Shown here: positions 41,846 through 50,353 of the stretch, one piece after another
How positions within the stretch are numbered: position 1 is the first letter of the stretch
How the letters are laid out: every line of letters begins with the position of its first letter
Assembly (NCBI GenBank): GCA_021769555.1
Contig: JAETSR010000003.1
Coordinates: forward strand, 62,001-126,000
Direction: 5' to 3'
DNA from: Clostridiaceae bacterium
Lineage (GTDB): Bacteria > Bacillota > Clostridia > Oscillospirales > Acutalibacteraceae
Length of the DNA: 64,000 nucleotides
Made by a program: the position numbers and the translations under genes
The notes under the pieces: model-generated
Seen by the model: only the letters and a program-made list of their open reading frames with translations
Database searches by the model: none
Told to the model about the DNA's origin: nothing

Positions 41846-43336
41846 TCAGAACAGCATTCCCTCAGTATAGGCCTCCATAAAATATTCGTCAGCCGAGAGG
41901 TCCGCCGTCTCGGCTCTTGCCGCCAGGCTTTCGCTGCAGCCCCGCATGTCCCGGTCCAGCAGCAGCATGGCCGCCCCGCTCAGGGCCCCGTTGCCAAGGA
42001 CTTTCACCTTCGGGACCAGCTCCATGGGCAGAAGCCCTATTTTCCCGGCGCTCTCCACATTCAGATAGCTGCCAAACCCCCCAGCCACCACAAGCTCCTC
42101 AATCTCACGGCAGGTTACGCCCGCCCGGTGCATGAGGGTGCGTATCCCGGCCGAGACGGCGCTTTTCGCCAGCTGGACCATGCGCACGTCCCTCTGGGTA
42201 AGGGAGACCGGCGGGGCTATAATGGCCGGGTCATCCTCCAAGAAGCCGCTCTCATCAAGGATATTCAGCTCCAGCAGACAGGCCAGCGCGTCCACCACGC
42301 CGCTGCCGCATATTCCCAGAGGCGTACCCTCCCCCAGCACATGGGGAAAAATCCCGCCGTCCTTCACCAGCACATGGTCCACCGCGCCAGTTTGGCCCGG
42401 CATTCCCATCGAGAGCCCCGCCCCCTCAAAGGCGGGGCCCGCCGCCGTGGAGCAGCAGGTAAGCCGCCCCCTGTGCCAGAGGGCCGTCTCGCCGTTAGTG
42501 CCCACATCTATGAGCATACGCGTCTTTGGGCCGCCGCATATGCCGCTGTACAGCAGCGCCGAGGTGATATCCCCGCCCACGAAAGCGGAGATACATCTTG
42601 TGAGGTATGCCTTTGCGTGTACGCACGGCAGCCGGAGCCCTGCCGCGGGAAGCTCCTCCCCAAAGAGCCTTCCGGCTGTAAAGGGAGCGCGCGCGAGGCA
42701 TTCCGGGCCTGTTTCTGTAAGCAGGTACAGCATGGCCGTATTTCCGGTTATCACCACTTCTTCTATCTGCTCAGGCCCTATTCCCGCTTCGCTGGACATC
42801 CGGTGCAGAAGCTCCCCTATCCCCTCTCTTACAGAGCGGGCAAGGTCCCGGCCCCCGCCGCTTAGCGCTGCCCCCACCCGGGAGATAACGTCCGCGCCCC
42901 AGGCCTGCTGGGGGTTGGGCCCTCCTGCCCGGGCCAGCCTTGTGCCGTCCCCATTGTACAGGCAGGCGGCGAGGGTTGTGGTGCCGACGTCCACCGCAGC
43001 CCCATAGCCGGTAAAGCCCGGGTTAAGCCTGAGCTTTGGCAGCTCCCCGTCCATCTGTACCCGGCTCTGACCGGCGGCATTTGCCGTCACAGTACAGCCG
43101 CCCTCTATCCGGGCACAGCAGGCCAGGCGCACTCCCGCCGCCAGCTCCCCGGGCGTAAGGTGCACAAGTTCCTCCGGGGAGGGTGCGCTCAGGGCCCCAT
43201 GGGCCGTGACCCGGCACTTGCCGCACCTGCCATGACCGCCGCAGGGGGTATCGGTTGAGCCCCGGGGCAGAATATCGCTCAATAAGCTGCCGTATGGGGC
43301 CTCTACAGCTTTTCCGTTCACCTTTACCGCCGCCAA
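41846..43336 (-). CDS. Corrinoid-protein reductive activator, ferredoxin-ASKHA fusion (RACo/RamA type)
   Basis: 496 aa. The N-terminal [2Fe-2S] domain has CGGHGRCGKC (Cys 32, 38, 41) and a fourth Cys near 73; the rest is the ASKHA ATPase region (DUF4445) with YGAAVDVGTTTLAACL, VITGNTAML, LIDVGTNGETAL, GICGSGVVDALACLL and VVAGGFGSYLN. These proteins use ATP to reduce inactive Co(II) corrinoid to Co(I). Start TTG 43336, behind GGAGGGGAAGG, fits better than TTG 43363. The 5' end lies 20 bp from the DUF2284 stop. Confidence 0.9.
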   Translation of the reverse strand: MAAVKVNGKAVEAPYGSLLSDILPRGSTDTPCGGHGRCGKCRVTAHGALSAPSPEELVHLTPGELAAGVRLACCARIEGGCTVTANAAGQSRVQMDGELPKLRLNPGFTGYGAAVDVGTTTLAACLYNGDGTRLARAGGPNPQQAWGADVISRVGAALSGGGRDLARSVREGIGELLHRMSSEAGIGPEQIEEVVITGNTAMLYLLTETGPECLARAPFTAGRLFGEELPAAGLRLPCVHAKAYLTRCISAFVGGDITSALLYSGICGGPKTRMLIDVGTNGETALWHRGRLTCCSTAAGPAFEGAGLSMGMPGQTGAVDHVLVKDGGIFPHVLGEGTPLGICGSGVVDALACLLELNILDESGFLEDDPAIIAPPVSLTQRDVRMVQLAKSAVSAGIRTLMHRAGVTCREIEELVVAGGFGSYLNVESAGKIGLLPMELVPKVKVLGNGALSGAAMLLLDRDMRGCSESLAARAETADLSADEYFMEAYTEGMLF

Positions 43337-43355
43337 GGCCTTCCCCTCCAAACGC

Positions 43356-43898
43356 CTACTCAAACAGCACCGCCCCGAAATAGGTCACGGTGTCCTGTCC
43401 GTTTATGTACTTCATGCCGCAGGCCTCGGCAAGCTTTGAGACATTGACCCCATAGGCTTCCAGGGACTTCAGGGCCCTGTCCGGGTGACGGCAGGGCTCA
43501 TCGGTGAGCCTTGCGCATGTCCCGCAGAGCCTGCACCCGCCCGCGCCCAGCTGCAAAAACCGGGACAGCCCCAGGCCCGCTGCCCAGTTCTCAATCCTCC
43601 CGGCCAGCTCATTATGCCTGCCGGCGGCCGCCATCATGCCCTCGAAATCATAGCTGTCCTCAAGCTTGTCCACCGTCTGGTAGACTAAGCCCCATCTATA
43701 GGCCTTTGCCTGTGCAATAAGCTCCCCGATATCCCCCGCGTCCGGAGGGCAGGTCCAGCAGCGGCCGTAATTGCCGCACAGGTTCGCCCTGCACATATCT
43801 CTGAATGCCGGGTCGAAGGTGAAGCTCTCAAGGCTTATCACTGCCGCTCTGTAAGCGCCCATTTCAACCGCGCGCTTCTCCATTGCCTTATGGTCCAT
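43356..43898 (-). CDS. DUF2284 metal-binding protein
   Basis: 180 aa with two Cys clusters: CRANLCGNYGRCWTCPPDAG (about residues 35-54) and CRLCGTCARLTDEPC (about 122-136), likely to hold iron-sulfur clusters. DUF2284 proteins commonly accompany corrinoid methyltransferase and cobalamin genes. It might pass electrons to the corrinoid activator next to it, or be a repair factor; no biochemistry can be read off. ATG 43898 follows GCAGGGGGC, 2 bp after the upstream gene's stop. Confidence 0.85.
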   Translation of the reverse strand: MDHKAMEKRAVEMGAYRAAVISLESFTFDPAFRDMCRANLCGNYGRCWTCPPDAGDIGELIAQAKAYRWGLVYQTVDKLEDSYDFEGMMAAAGRHNELAGRIENWAAGLGLSRFLQLGAGGCRLCGTCARLTDEPCRHPDRALKSLEAYGVNVSKLAEACGMKYINGQDTVTYFGAVLFE

Positions 43899-43900
43899 GC

Positions 43901-44920
43901 CTATGCCCCCTGCCCGGCGTAAAACTCCCGGACGGCCTCAAAGAACGCCTCTATATTCTCCCAGGGGGACAGGGGCGGGACGTCACAGCCGGAAGAAATC
44001 ACGAAGTTCCTGTGCCCGCAGCAGCTATTCATCACCTTGAGCACTGCCGCCCTAATAGACTCAGGGGTGCCGTTTCTGAACTCCCCCGCCGGGTCCACAT
44101 TGCCCATTACCGGTATGCCCGCCGGGATTTTTTCCAGCATTTCAGCCATGTCAATGGCGTTGCCGAAGTGGTAGGCGGCGCTGCCGGTGCTGAGTATGGA
44201 GTCCGTCATGGAGATGGCGCTGCCGCCGCAGTTATGGTATATCACAATAAACGAGCTGTCCTGCACAGCCTCCACTATGCGCTTTACATAGGGCGCGGAG
44301 AACTCCCCGGCCAGTGAGGGAGACAGCAGGCCAGTCACGGGCTCGGCCATGATGACGCCGTCTGCCCCGGCCTCTTTATAGGCCCTGCAGTACTCTGTGA
44401 TGAACCGGGCGGCCTTATCCAGCACGATATGCACCATGTCCGGCTCATCGTAGCAGTCTATCATTATCTCCGTCACGTCCAAAAGCCGCGCCGCCAGGGA
44501 GAATGGGCCTATGACCCCAGCGAACACAGGCCGGTCCGTAATGCGCCCGGCGGCCTTCCTTATTCCGTCGATATAAAGCCCTGTGCGGCAGGAGCCCACC
44601 GGCGGTATCTCAAGGGCCGCGGCCTCCTCCTCTGTGGAGACTATGCTGCCCACTACTGTGGGCACCTCGCCGTCGCTCACACGAACAGTGGAGCCGAAGC
44701 ACTCCGCTTCCACGGACAGGTCCATAAGGCTGACGCACGCCGCCGAGTCCGTGCGCGCCGCCACAAGCTCCATGGCCCGCGCCTGAAGCTCGCTGTCTGA
44801 AATAAGCTCCCTCACGGTGACGCCCATCAGCTGTATGGCCGGGAATGACAGGATAGGCATGGCCTTCTTTACCGGGGCCCCGGTCAGTTCCTCAAGCCAG
44901 AGTCTCATATCCCGCTTCAT
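43901..44920 (-). CDS. MtaA/MtbA-like corrinoid:acceptor methyltransferase (MT-II candidate)
   Basis: 339-aa URO-D-fold enzyme. The zinc site of the MtaA/MtbA group is intact: His229-x-Cys231 in YHNCGG and Cys312 in SSGCDVP. This group moves the methyl group from a corrinoid protein to a thiol (coenzyme M in methanogens); in a bacterium the acceptor is more likely tetrahydrofolate or another thiol (inference). It follows the corrinoid-protein gene by 12 bp, ATG 44920 with GAGAGGGGG. Confidence 0.88.
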   Translation of the reverse strand: MKRDMRLWLEELTGAPVKKAMPILSFPAIQLMGVTVRELISDSELQARAMELVAARTDSAACVSLMDLSVEAECFGSTVRVSDGEVPTVVGSIVSTEEEAAALEIPPVGSCRTGLYIDGIRKAAGRITDRPVFAGVIGPFSLAARLLDVTEIMIDCYDEPDMVHIVLDKAARFITEYCRAYKEAGADGVIMAEPVTGLLSPSLAGEFSAPYVKRIVEAVQDSSFIVIYHNCGGSAISMTDSILSTGSAAYHFGNAIDMAEMLEKIPAGIPVMGNVDPAGEFRNGTPESIRAAVLKVMNSCCGHRNFVISSGCDVPPLSPWENIEAFFEAVREFYAGQGA

Positions 44921-44932
44921 AGGGTCCCCCTC

Positions 44933-45568
44933 TCAGGCCCTGCACAGCTCAACCGCGCAGTCGGCGGCGCTGGCGGCGTCGGGGGTGTACCTGTCCGCGC
45001 CAATCTTCTCTGCGAAGGACTCGGTGACCGGCGCGCCGCCCACCATTATCTTCACCTTGTCCCGAATGCCGGCCTCCTCAGCCTTCTTCACTACCTCCTC
45101 CATAACGCCCATGGTGGTGGTCAGCAGGGCCGAGCAGCAGATTATCCGGCAGCCCTCGTTTATGGCTGTCTCCACAAAGGTCTCGGGGGCCACGTCCGTG
45201 CCCAGGTCGATGACCTCAAGGCCCTTGCCCTCCATCATCATCTTCACCAGGTTCTTGCCGATATCGTGCAGGTCCCCCTTCACCGTGCCTATGCGGACCT
45301 TGCCCGCGGCCTTTACGCCCTCCTCGGCGAGCAGGGGCTTGAGCAGCTGCGCGCCCATATTCATGGCCCTGGCCGCCACCAGCACCTCAGGGACGAACAC
45401 CTCGTTGCGCTTGAACTTCTCGCCGATAACGCTCATGCCGCTGAGCAGGCCCTCGTCAAGTATACGCCCGGCGGGGAGCCCCTCGTCAATGGCCTGCTGG
45501 ACCAGCTGCTTTACGGCCTTTGCCCTGCCCTTTTGCAGATTCTCCGAAATCTCATTTAAAATGCTCAT
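44933..45568 (-). CDS. Corrinoid (methyl-carrier) protein, MtbC/MtmC-like
   Basis: 211 aa. The N-terminal four-helix cap domain (about 1-85) leads to the B12-binding Rossmann domain with GDLHDIGKNLV, His101 being the lower cobalt ligand, then GLEVIDLGTDVAPE and GGAPVTESFAEKIGAD. It carries the methyl group between two methyltransferases. It is the first gene of the five-gene operon; ATG 45568 follows CAGGAG, and the promoter at 45618-45645 lies inside a 9-bp inverted repeat. Confidence 0.94.
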   Translation of the reverse strand: MSILNEISENLQKGRAKAVKQLVQQAIDEGLPAGRILDEGLLSGMSVIGEKFKRNEVFVPEVLVAARAMNMGAQLLKPLLAEEGVKAAGKVRIGTVKGDLHDIGKNLVKMMMEGKGLEVIDLGTDVAPETFVETAINEGCRIICCSALLTTTMGVMEEVVKKAEEAGIRDKVKIMVGGAPVTESFAEKIGADRYTPDAASAADCAVELCRA

Positions 45569-45604
45569 ATCTTCTCCTGAATTTATAGTTTTTGAGGCGT
45601 TGGC

Positions 45605-45648
45605 CCCTTGACTATCTACTATACCGTATTTGCGGGAAAAGTCAAGGG
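45605..45648. promoter_or_regulatory. Promoter of the corrinoid operon within an inverted repeat
   Basis: Minus-strand TTGACT (45645-45640), 16-bp spacer, TATAGT (45623-45618). CCCTTGACT (45605-45613) and AGTCAAGGG (45640-45648) are perfect 9-bp inverted repeats, one covering the -35 box and the other the probable start region, with 26 bp between them. Probable operator pair for an unidentified regulator. Confidence 0.65.
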
Positions 45649-45696
45649 AAACAGGAGAAAAATTTCCCGGCTACTCCCGGCTCCGCCCGGCGTCTT

Positions 45697-46356
45697 TCAG
45701 TCCCCCTCGATATCCTCCCCGATACGCGCAATTATCCTCCCGTGGTCCAGCTCGCAGACCGTGTCGCACAGAGCGCGGATGTCCTCGTTGCTGTGGCTTG
45801 CCAGCAGGATAGTCTTGCCCGCCTCCCTCAGCTTTGTGAAAAGGGCCCGCATATCCTTCACCCCCTGGTTGTCAAGGCCGTTCATGGGCTCGTCCAGCAG
45901 GAGCAGCTCCGGGTCCTCCATAATGGCCTGGGCTATCCCCAGCCGCTGGCGCATTCCAAGGGAGTATTTGCGCACAGGCTTTTTGCCGTCAGGGTCCAGC
46001 CCAACGGCGCGCATGGCGTTTTGGGCGGCCGAAACGCCGGCCCTGCCGCTGAGTGCCAGGAGGTATTCAAGGTTCCTGATGCCGCTTCTGCCCCCGATGA
46101 AGCCCGGCGTCTCAATTATGATACCGATATTTTCCTGGGCCTTCGCCGGCTTCACCCGCGCCCCGTTCACAAGCACCTCCCCTGAGTCCGGAGTCATGAA
46201 GCCGCATATGCACTTTAGAAGCACGGTCTTTCCGGAGCCGTTCCTGCCGATTATGCCGTGTATCTTCCCGCGCTCGAAGTCCAGGCTTATGCCGTCCAGG
46301 GCCCTGGTCTCCCGGAAGCTCTTTGTGACGCTTTTCACCTCGATGATATTGTCCAT
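45697..46356 (-). CDS. ABC transporter ATP-binding protein
   Basis: 219 aa, one nucleotide-binding domain: Walker A GRNGSGKTV (about residue 37), signature YSLGMRQRLGIAQAI, Walker B ELLLLDEPMNGLD, and the switch His in ASHSNED. It is of the type that works with ABC-2 exporters or lantibiotic-immunity pumps. Last gene of an operon with two membrane proteins and a lipoprotein; ATG 46356 with AGGGAGGGG. No substrate can be deduced. Confidence 0.92.
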   Translation of the reverse strand: MDNIIEVKSVTKSFRETRALDGISLDFERGKIHGIIGRNGSGKTVLLKCICGFMTPDSGEVLVNGARVKPAKAQENIGIIIETPGFIGGRSGIRNLEYLLALSGRAGVSAAQNAMRAVGLDPDGKKPVRKYSLGMRQRLGIAQAIMEDPELLLLDEPMNGLDNQGVKDMRALFTKLREAGKTILLASHSNEDIRALCDTVCELDHGRIIARIGEDIEGD

Positions 46357-46368
46357 CCTGTCCCCTCC

Positions 46369-47232
46369 CTAGTCAAAATCCCGCCGCTCAAACTTCCATA
46401 CTGAGGCAATCCCCATTGCTGTCGTCCCCGCTGTCAGCACAGTGAAAACATATGCCGGCGAGGGCGTCAGCCCGCTGTAATACCAGTCTATGCTCAGAAA
46501 GCCCGCCCAGCTCAGGGGCGAGAAAAACTGCAGCCAGCGCCCCACGGTGAGCATTCCCAGGGACGCTGAGAACAGTGCCGTGCACACAAGGGCCCCTGCG
46601 GCGAATATCCCTGCCGCCCGGCTGACATATACCCTGAAAAAGCAGATTAGCACCCCCATGAAGGCCGCCGAGAGCCATATGCACAGAAAGCTTATCAGGA
46701 CAGCTTCTACGGGCGTGAAAACCGCCAGTATCTCCTGGGGCACGATTATGGACAGGCTCACCCCGGTCTGTGCCTGCACCTGCCCTGAGGATTCCGCCAA
46801 GGTGTGCAGCAGCACCCCCCAGTCCCCCTCAAAGCTTATTTCCGGCAGGATGAATATTATTGACATAGCTAGGAGCACCGCCGCGTAGAGAAACCCCATT
46901 GTGAGTATACAGAGCAGCTGCCCGGCCATATACGCCCTGCGCCCGCTCCTTACCGTCATCAGGCCCGCGTAGCCGTCGGTCTCACCCACATCCGAAAACA
47001 GCAGCAGGCATAGGCCGTTGTTCACCACCAGCATTATGGGAAACGACATGAAGAAGGGGTACGCCCAAGGGGTCACGGGCACCTTGTAAAAGTTTGCTAT
47101 AGTGCACAGAGGGGCGTAGCAGTAGAAGCTGAAAACTCCCATCATTATAAGTATCAGCCACATTTTCGGGCTGCCCAGCTCCCGGCGGATAAGTATGCGG
47201 CAGCAGCGGAGGCTGCCCCTGAGCTCAGCCAT
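46369..47232 (-). CDS. ABC transporter permease (ABC-2-like)
   Basis: 287 aa with about six membrane segments: MWLILIMMGVFSFYCYAP, FPIMLVVNNGLCLLLFSDV, LLCILTMGFLYAAVLLAM, LISFLCIWLSAAFMGVLI, AAGALVCTALFSAS and a C-terminal one. A large outer loop follows segment 3. It overlaps the previous permease by 8 bp and precedes the ATPase by 12 bp. The N-terminal RILIRRELGSPKMW is typical of ABC-2 exporters. Confidence 0.82.
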   Translation of the reverse strand: MAELRGSLRCCRILIRRELGSPKMWLILIMMGVFSFYCYAPLCTIANFYKVPVTPWAYPFFMSFPIMLVVNNGLCLLLFSDVGETDGYAGLMTVRSGRRAYMAGQLLCILTMGFLYAAVLLAMSIIFILPEISFEGDWGVLLHTLAESSGQVQAQTGVSLSIIVPQEILAVFTPVEAVLISFLCIWLSAAFMGVLICFFRVYVSRAAGIFAAGALVCTALFSASLGMLTVGRWLQFFSPLSWAGFLSIDWYYSGLTPSPAYVFTVLTAGTTAMGIASVWKFERRDFD

Positions 47233-47989
47233 TTTCTAACCTCCTCCTCATGCAGATACAGCCGCCTATGCACATCAAAATACAGAACCCAGCCGTAATC
47301 AGGAGCTTCTCAATCAGCGTCCGCCAGGGCGAGAGGGTGCAGTGTATGCCCTCCACCCAGTTTGTGGGGTACCATACGGATATGGGCGAGATAAGCTCTG
47401 TAGGCATAATGCGCAAGACGGTGAGATGTATTGCCAGGGGCGCCGAAACCGCCACAAAGCGGTTTGGCACAAAAATGCTCGTCAGCATTCCCAGGGCCCC
47501 TATCAGCGCCCCGGAAAGGGACATGTGCAGGATATAGCCCAGCCAGCCCAGGAAGATATGCCCGCCCTCAAAGAGCTGCTCATAGTCCGCGCCGGAGCAG
47601 GACCTGTACCACGGGAAAAAGGCTCCGTTTGCAAGCACAAAGATAATGAGCCCCAGCCCCACTGTGAGAAAACCGGACAGGGCGCTTACAAGGAGCTTAG
47701 ATACCGTGTACCTGCCTGCTCCCTCCCTTGCAACCCAGTATGGCACTGCCCGGGAGTCCCAGTCCATGGCAATGCTCATGGCGAAGGGGAGCGTGGGCAG
47801 GATGAAAAGGGTCAGCAGGCTGCTGCCGTTGGACTGGGCCAGGTTCCAGACGGTGATAAGCTGAGGCCCCATGGCTATCAGCCCGGCCACGCTCAGCTCC
47901 GACATTACCGCATAGAGCACGGCACAGAGGGCCAGGGGCCAGGATAGGGCCTGGCGGAGCTGTACATAGACTGCCCTAAGGAATTTCAT
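47225..47989 (-). CDS. ABC transporter permease (ABC-2-like)
   Basis: 254 aa, about six membrane segments, first at residues 15-35 (WPLALCAVLYAVMSELSVAGLIA). The segment TLPFAMSIAMDWDSRAVPYWVAREGAGRYTVSKLLVSALSGF has the look of the ABC-2 coupling region. It overlaps both neighbours (4 bp with the lipoprotein, 8 bp with the next permease). Together the two different permeases would form one heterodimeric pore. Confidence 0.82.
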   Translation of the reverse strand: MKFLRAVYVQLRQALSWPLALCAVLYAVMSELSVAGLIAMGPQLITVWNLAQSNGSSLLTLFILPTLPFAMSIAMDWDSRAVPYWVAREGAGRYTVSKLLVSALSGFLTVGLGLIIFVLANGAFFPWYRSCSGADYEQLFEGGHIFLGWLGYILHMSLSGALIGALGMLTSIFVPNRFVAVSAPLAIHLTVLRIMPTELISPISVWYPTNWVEGIHCTLSPWRTLIEKLLITAGFCILMCIGGCICMRRRLENG

Positions 47990-49134
47990 CGCATATCAGT
48001 CTCCCTTTCTAAAATAACCCCGCTGAAGGCGCTAACGGCGGTATACTCATACTCCGTATAGTCGAAGTCATGGGGCAGCTCCCCCTCCCCGGCCTTTATC
48101 TCCGTAACGTCGGTGATGACCCAGGCGGGCCGGGCGTATATGCCCTTATCGTCCTCGATTATCAGATAGTTCAGCTCCACATCGGTGATATCCGTGTTCA
48201 CAAAATGTATCGCCTTGCTGTACTCCTCCACATACACCCTGAGGGCCTCCTCCGGGGTGATTATCTCCTGGGTGGACAAAGGCTCCACGGCCTCACAGAG
48301 GTTCGCGGCGTAAAATTCAACCAACCCTTCTTTATTGTATATTCCGGTAATGTGGGGAGTGCCGCCCGCGGAGGTAGTGGTCCGGGACCAGGCGGCGCTG
48401 CAGAAGGGTATGCCCCCTAGGGTCTGGCGGAACTGGAAATAGTAAAATTCATCGTCCTTGGTGAAGGTCTCGGAGAAGGGCTTATCGCTGCCGCCACCTT
48501 TGGCAGCCTCCTTAGCGGCCCGGTTGTAGATGTCCCGGTTTTTGTTCAGAAGCCCCGCAGTGTGGGACTCCCCCCGAAGCAGCTCATGCTCCGGGAAACC
48601 GCAGGCGGACATCTTGTCCTCTATCCGGGCCAGGGCGTCGTCATAGGGGAGAAAATCCAGGTCCTCGGTCCCGGCCTCCTCCATTTTCCCGGCTCCGTAT
48701 TCCCAGGGGGTCAAATAGCCGGTCAAACACTCCCAGGGCTGCTGTACGCGAAGGCGGTTGATTAAGTCGTTCCGCGCGCCTATGTCCTTATCGGTGTAAA
48801 AATAGCCGTAGCTCAGCCCGCCCTTAACGACACCGGTGTATACGTACATATACTCATAAAAGCTCCCGGTATCAGTGTTAAAGCATGGGCCCTCGGCCCA
48901 TTCCGTGCGCTCCGGCGAATCGCCGCGCATGAACGTGTCCACAGCGGCCTGCTCGCCCGGGTCGTACCAGGAGAGGCTGTATGATGTGACCTCAGCCGGA
49001 TACTCCTCCGGGAGCACTGCCGTCACCTTCAGGCTCCCGGGCAGCTCAAGCTCCCCGGAATCCTCCCTGCAGCCCGGAAATATCATCATGAGCACCGCGC
49101 AGAGCGCGAGTATGTACCCCGGCCGTTTCATCAT
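47986..49134 (-). CDS. Lipoprotein of unknown function linked to an ABC exporter
   Basis: 382 aa. Lipoprotein signal MMKRPGYILALCAVLMMIFPGCRED with lipobox Cys near residue 22. The mature part is rich in aromatic and acidic residues; FYYFQFRQTLGGIPF and HFVNTDITDVELNYLIIEDD look like a two-lobed beta-rich fold. I do not recognise the family. First gene of the operon, overlapping the next gene by ATGA. ATG 49131 is an alternative start. It could be a substrate receptor, chaperone or sensor for the exporter. Confidence 0.75.
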   Translation of the reverse strand: MMKRPGYILALCAVLMMIFPGCREDSGELELPGSLKVTAVLPEEYPAEVTSYSLSWYDPGEQAAVDTFMRGDSPERTEWAEGPCFNTDTGSFYEYMYVYTGVVKGGLSYGYFYTDKDIGARNDLINRLRVQQPWECLTGYLTPWEYGAGKMEEAGTEDLDFLPYDDALARIEDKMSACGFPEHELLRGESHTAGLLNKNRDIYNRAAKEAAKGGGSDKPFSETFTKDDEFYYFQFRQTLGGIPFCSAAWSRTTTSAGGTPHITGIYNKEGLVEFYAANLCEAVEPLSTQEIITPEEALRVYVEEYSKAIHFVNTDITDVELNYLIIEDDKGIYARPAWVITDVTEIKAGEGELPHDFDYTEYEYTAVSAFSGVILERETDMR

Positions 49135-49164
49135 TGCATCTCTCCTTCACTCCTTATTTTCTTT

Positions 49165-49193
49165 ATTATATTCCATTGACTATTATATGTCAA
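49165..49193 (-). promoter_or_regulatory. Sigma-A promoter of the ABC exporter operon
   Basis: Minus-strand TTGACA (49193-49188), 17-bp spacer, TATAAT (49170-49165): perfect. TTGAC/GTCAA arms 8 bp apart begin at the -35 box and may be the PadR operator. Confidence 0.8.
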
Positions 49194-49293
49194 GCATAAA
49201 AATATGCTGGCGGATAATATTTTTTCTCCCGGCCTATTTACTTTGCACCTTCAGATGTGCTAAAATGATTAAATCAAAGAATCGGGGTGGCCC

Positions 49294-49626
49294 ATGAGAA
49301 GCGCGGAAATTACTAAAAAGATACCGCTTGAGCTGATATGTATCCGGCTTTTGGAGGAGCGGGATATGTACGGCTATGAGATGGTGCAGGAAATAGGGCG
49401 GCGCAGCGGCGGGCTGCTTGAGCTGAACATCACCACACTGTATCTTGCGCTCAAGCGCCTGAACGAGCACGGGTATGTGTCCATTTACTACTCCGACGCC
49501 GGGGCAGCCCGGGAGAGGTCGAGGATATATTACCATTTGGAGGCTTCGGCGGGTGAGTATAAGGCGAAGCTCAGCGAGGAGTATGAGCGGGTGGTAGAGG
49601 GGGTCAGGAGGTTTTTTGAGGGCTGA
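49294..49626 (+). CDS. PadR family transcriptional regulator
   Basis: 110 aa. Winged helix of the PadR type: PLELICIRLLEERDMYGYEMVQEI, then LELNITTLYLALKRLNEHGYVSIYYSDAGAARERSRIYYHLEASAGEYKAKL. PadR proteins repress adjacent transporter genes and release DNA on binding small molecules. It is divergent from the lipoprotein/ABC operon, which it probably controls. ATG 49294 is preceded by a GGGGTGG site. Confidence 0.9.
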   Translation: MRSAEITKKIPLELICIRLLEERDMYGYEMVQEIGRRSGGLLELNITTLYLALKRLNEHGYVSIYYSDAGAARERSRIYYHLEASAGEYKAKLSEEYERVVEGVRRFFEG

Positions 49627-49747
49627 CGGCCCTGCCGCGGCATGATTTTCTATTTTGGCTGCACTTTTGGGCGAAAAACACTTGCAATTTTCGCCGGAAA
49701 GTAGTATACTGAGTGAGTAGCTTTCGGTGACGGCCGGGAGAATTTGT

Positions 49748-49834
49748 GCCGGAATGATGGAATTGGCAGACGTGCTGGACTCAAAATCCAGTGGTAGCGA
49801 TACCGTGCGGGTTCGACCCCCGCTTCCGGCACCA
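49748..49834 (+). tRNA. tRNA-Leu (CAA)
   Basis: 87 nt including an encoded CCA end. Acceptor arms GCCGGAA / TTCCGGC pair perfectly; the anticodon stem CTGGA / TCCAG holds the loop CTCAAAA with anticodon CAA (49782-49784), reading UUG. The T-loop GTTCGACCC and a long variable arm (class II) confirm leucine. Confidence 0.97.
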
Positions 49835-49839
49835 GAACT

Positions 49840-49890
49840 TAACAGCCCGCAAACCCTTGATATATCGGGGTTTACGGGCTGTTTTTACTT
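49840..49890 (+). terminator. Terminator after tRNA-Leu
   Basis: Long stem AACAGCCCG...CAAACCC paired with GGGTTTACGGGCTGTT, then TTTTTA. Confidence 0.85.
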
Positions 49891-49955
49891 ATTATGTACT
49901 GTCTCTCAAATATCAGTGCTTATAGTTTTCATGACCTGACGGGCTTGATGGAGCT

Positions 49956-50345
49956 TCACTCCCTCCCCCTTCTCAGCCGGACCTCCTGCCCGTCAAAAAC
50001 CTCCCGCTCAGCAGAAACCACAATCGGCTCCTTAATCTCAGTAATCCCAAATACCTCGATATTTTCCTCATCCAGCTCGCGGTAATTGAGGATATCCTTC
50101 GCGCTTACAACATATCTTTTCCCCCAGGGGCCGTCCTCCCGGACAACGGTGTTCACCCGCAGGCACTTCCTCTCGGAATCGTACCAGGTGCATTCCTTTG
50201 GGATGCGCCCGCCGGCTACCCGCCCAAGTTCCACAGCCGGAAGCGCGTTTTGATAGCCCGTCTGGGCGTATACAGTGGCGAATATCACAGCCGCGCAGTA
50301 GGCCAGCGTGATAAAAATATATGCGGTCCGCAATTTATGTTTCAT
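49956..50345 (-). CDS. Small membrane-anchored protein, unknown
   Basis: 129 aa: a signal-anchor at residues 8-27 (YIFITLAYCAAVIFATVYA) and a soluble outer part of about 100 aa with WYDSERKCLRVNTVVREDGPWGKRYVV, which looks beta-rich and C-terminally basic. I do not recognise a family. It begins 9 bp after the permease stop with AGGAGAG, so it is the last gene of the sugar ABC operon; it may be an accessory or assembly factor. Confidence 0.7.
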   Translation of the reverse strand: MKHKLRTAYIFITLAYCAAVIFATVYAQTGYQNALPAVELGRVAGGRIPKECTWYDSERKCLRVNTVVREDGPWGKRYVVSAKDILNYRELDEENIEVFGITEIKEPIVVSAEREVFDGQEVRLRRGRE

Positions 50346-50353
50346 ATGCTCTC

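Noticed and set aside
49727..49939. Open frame of 70 codons over the tRNA
   Set aside because: It contains the tRNA-Leu gene and its terminator; no ribosome site.
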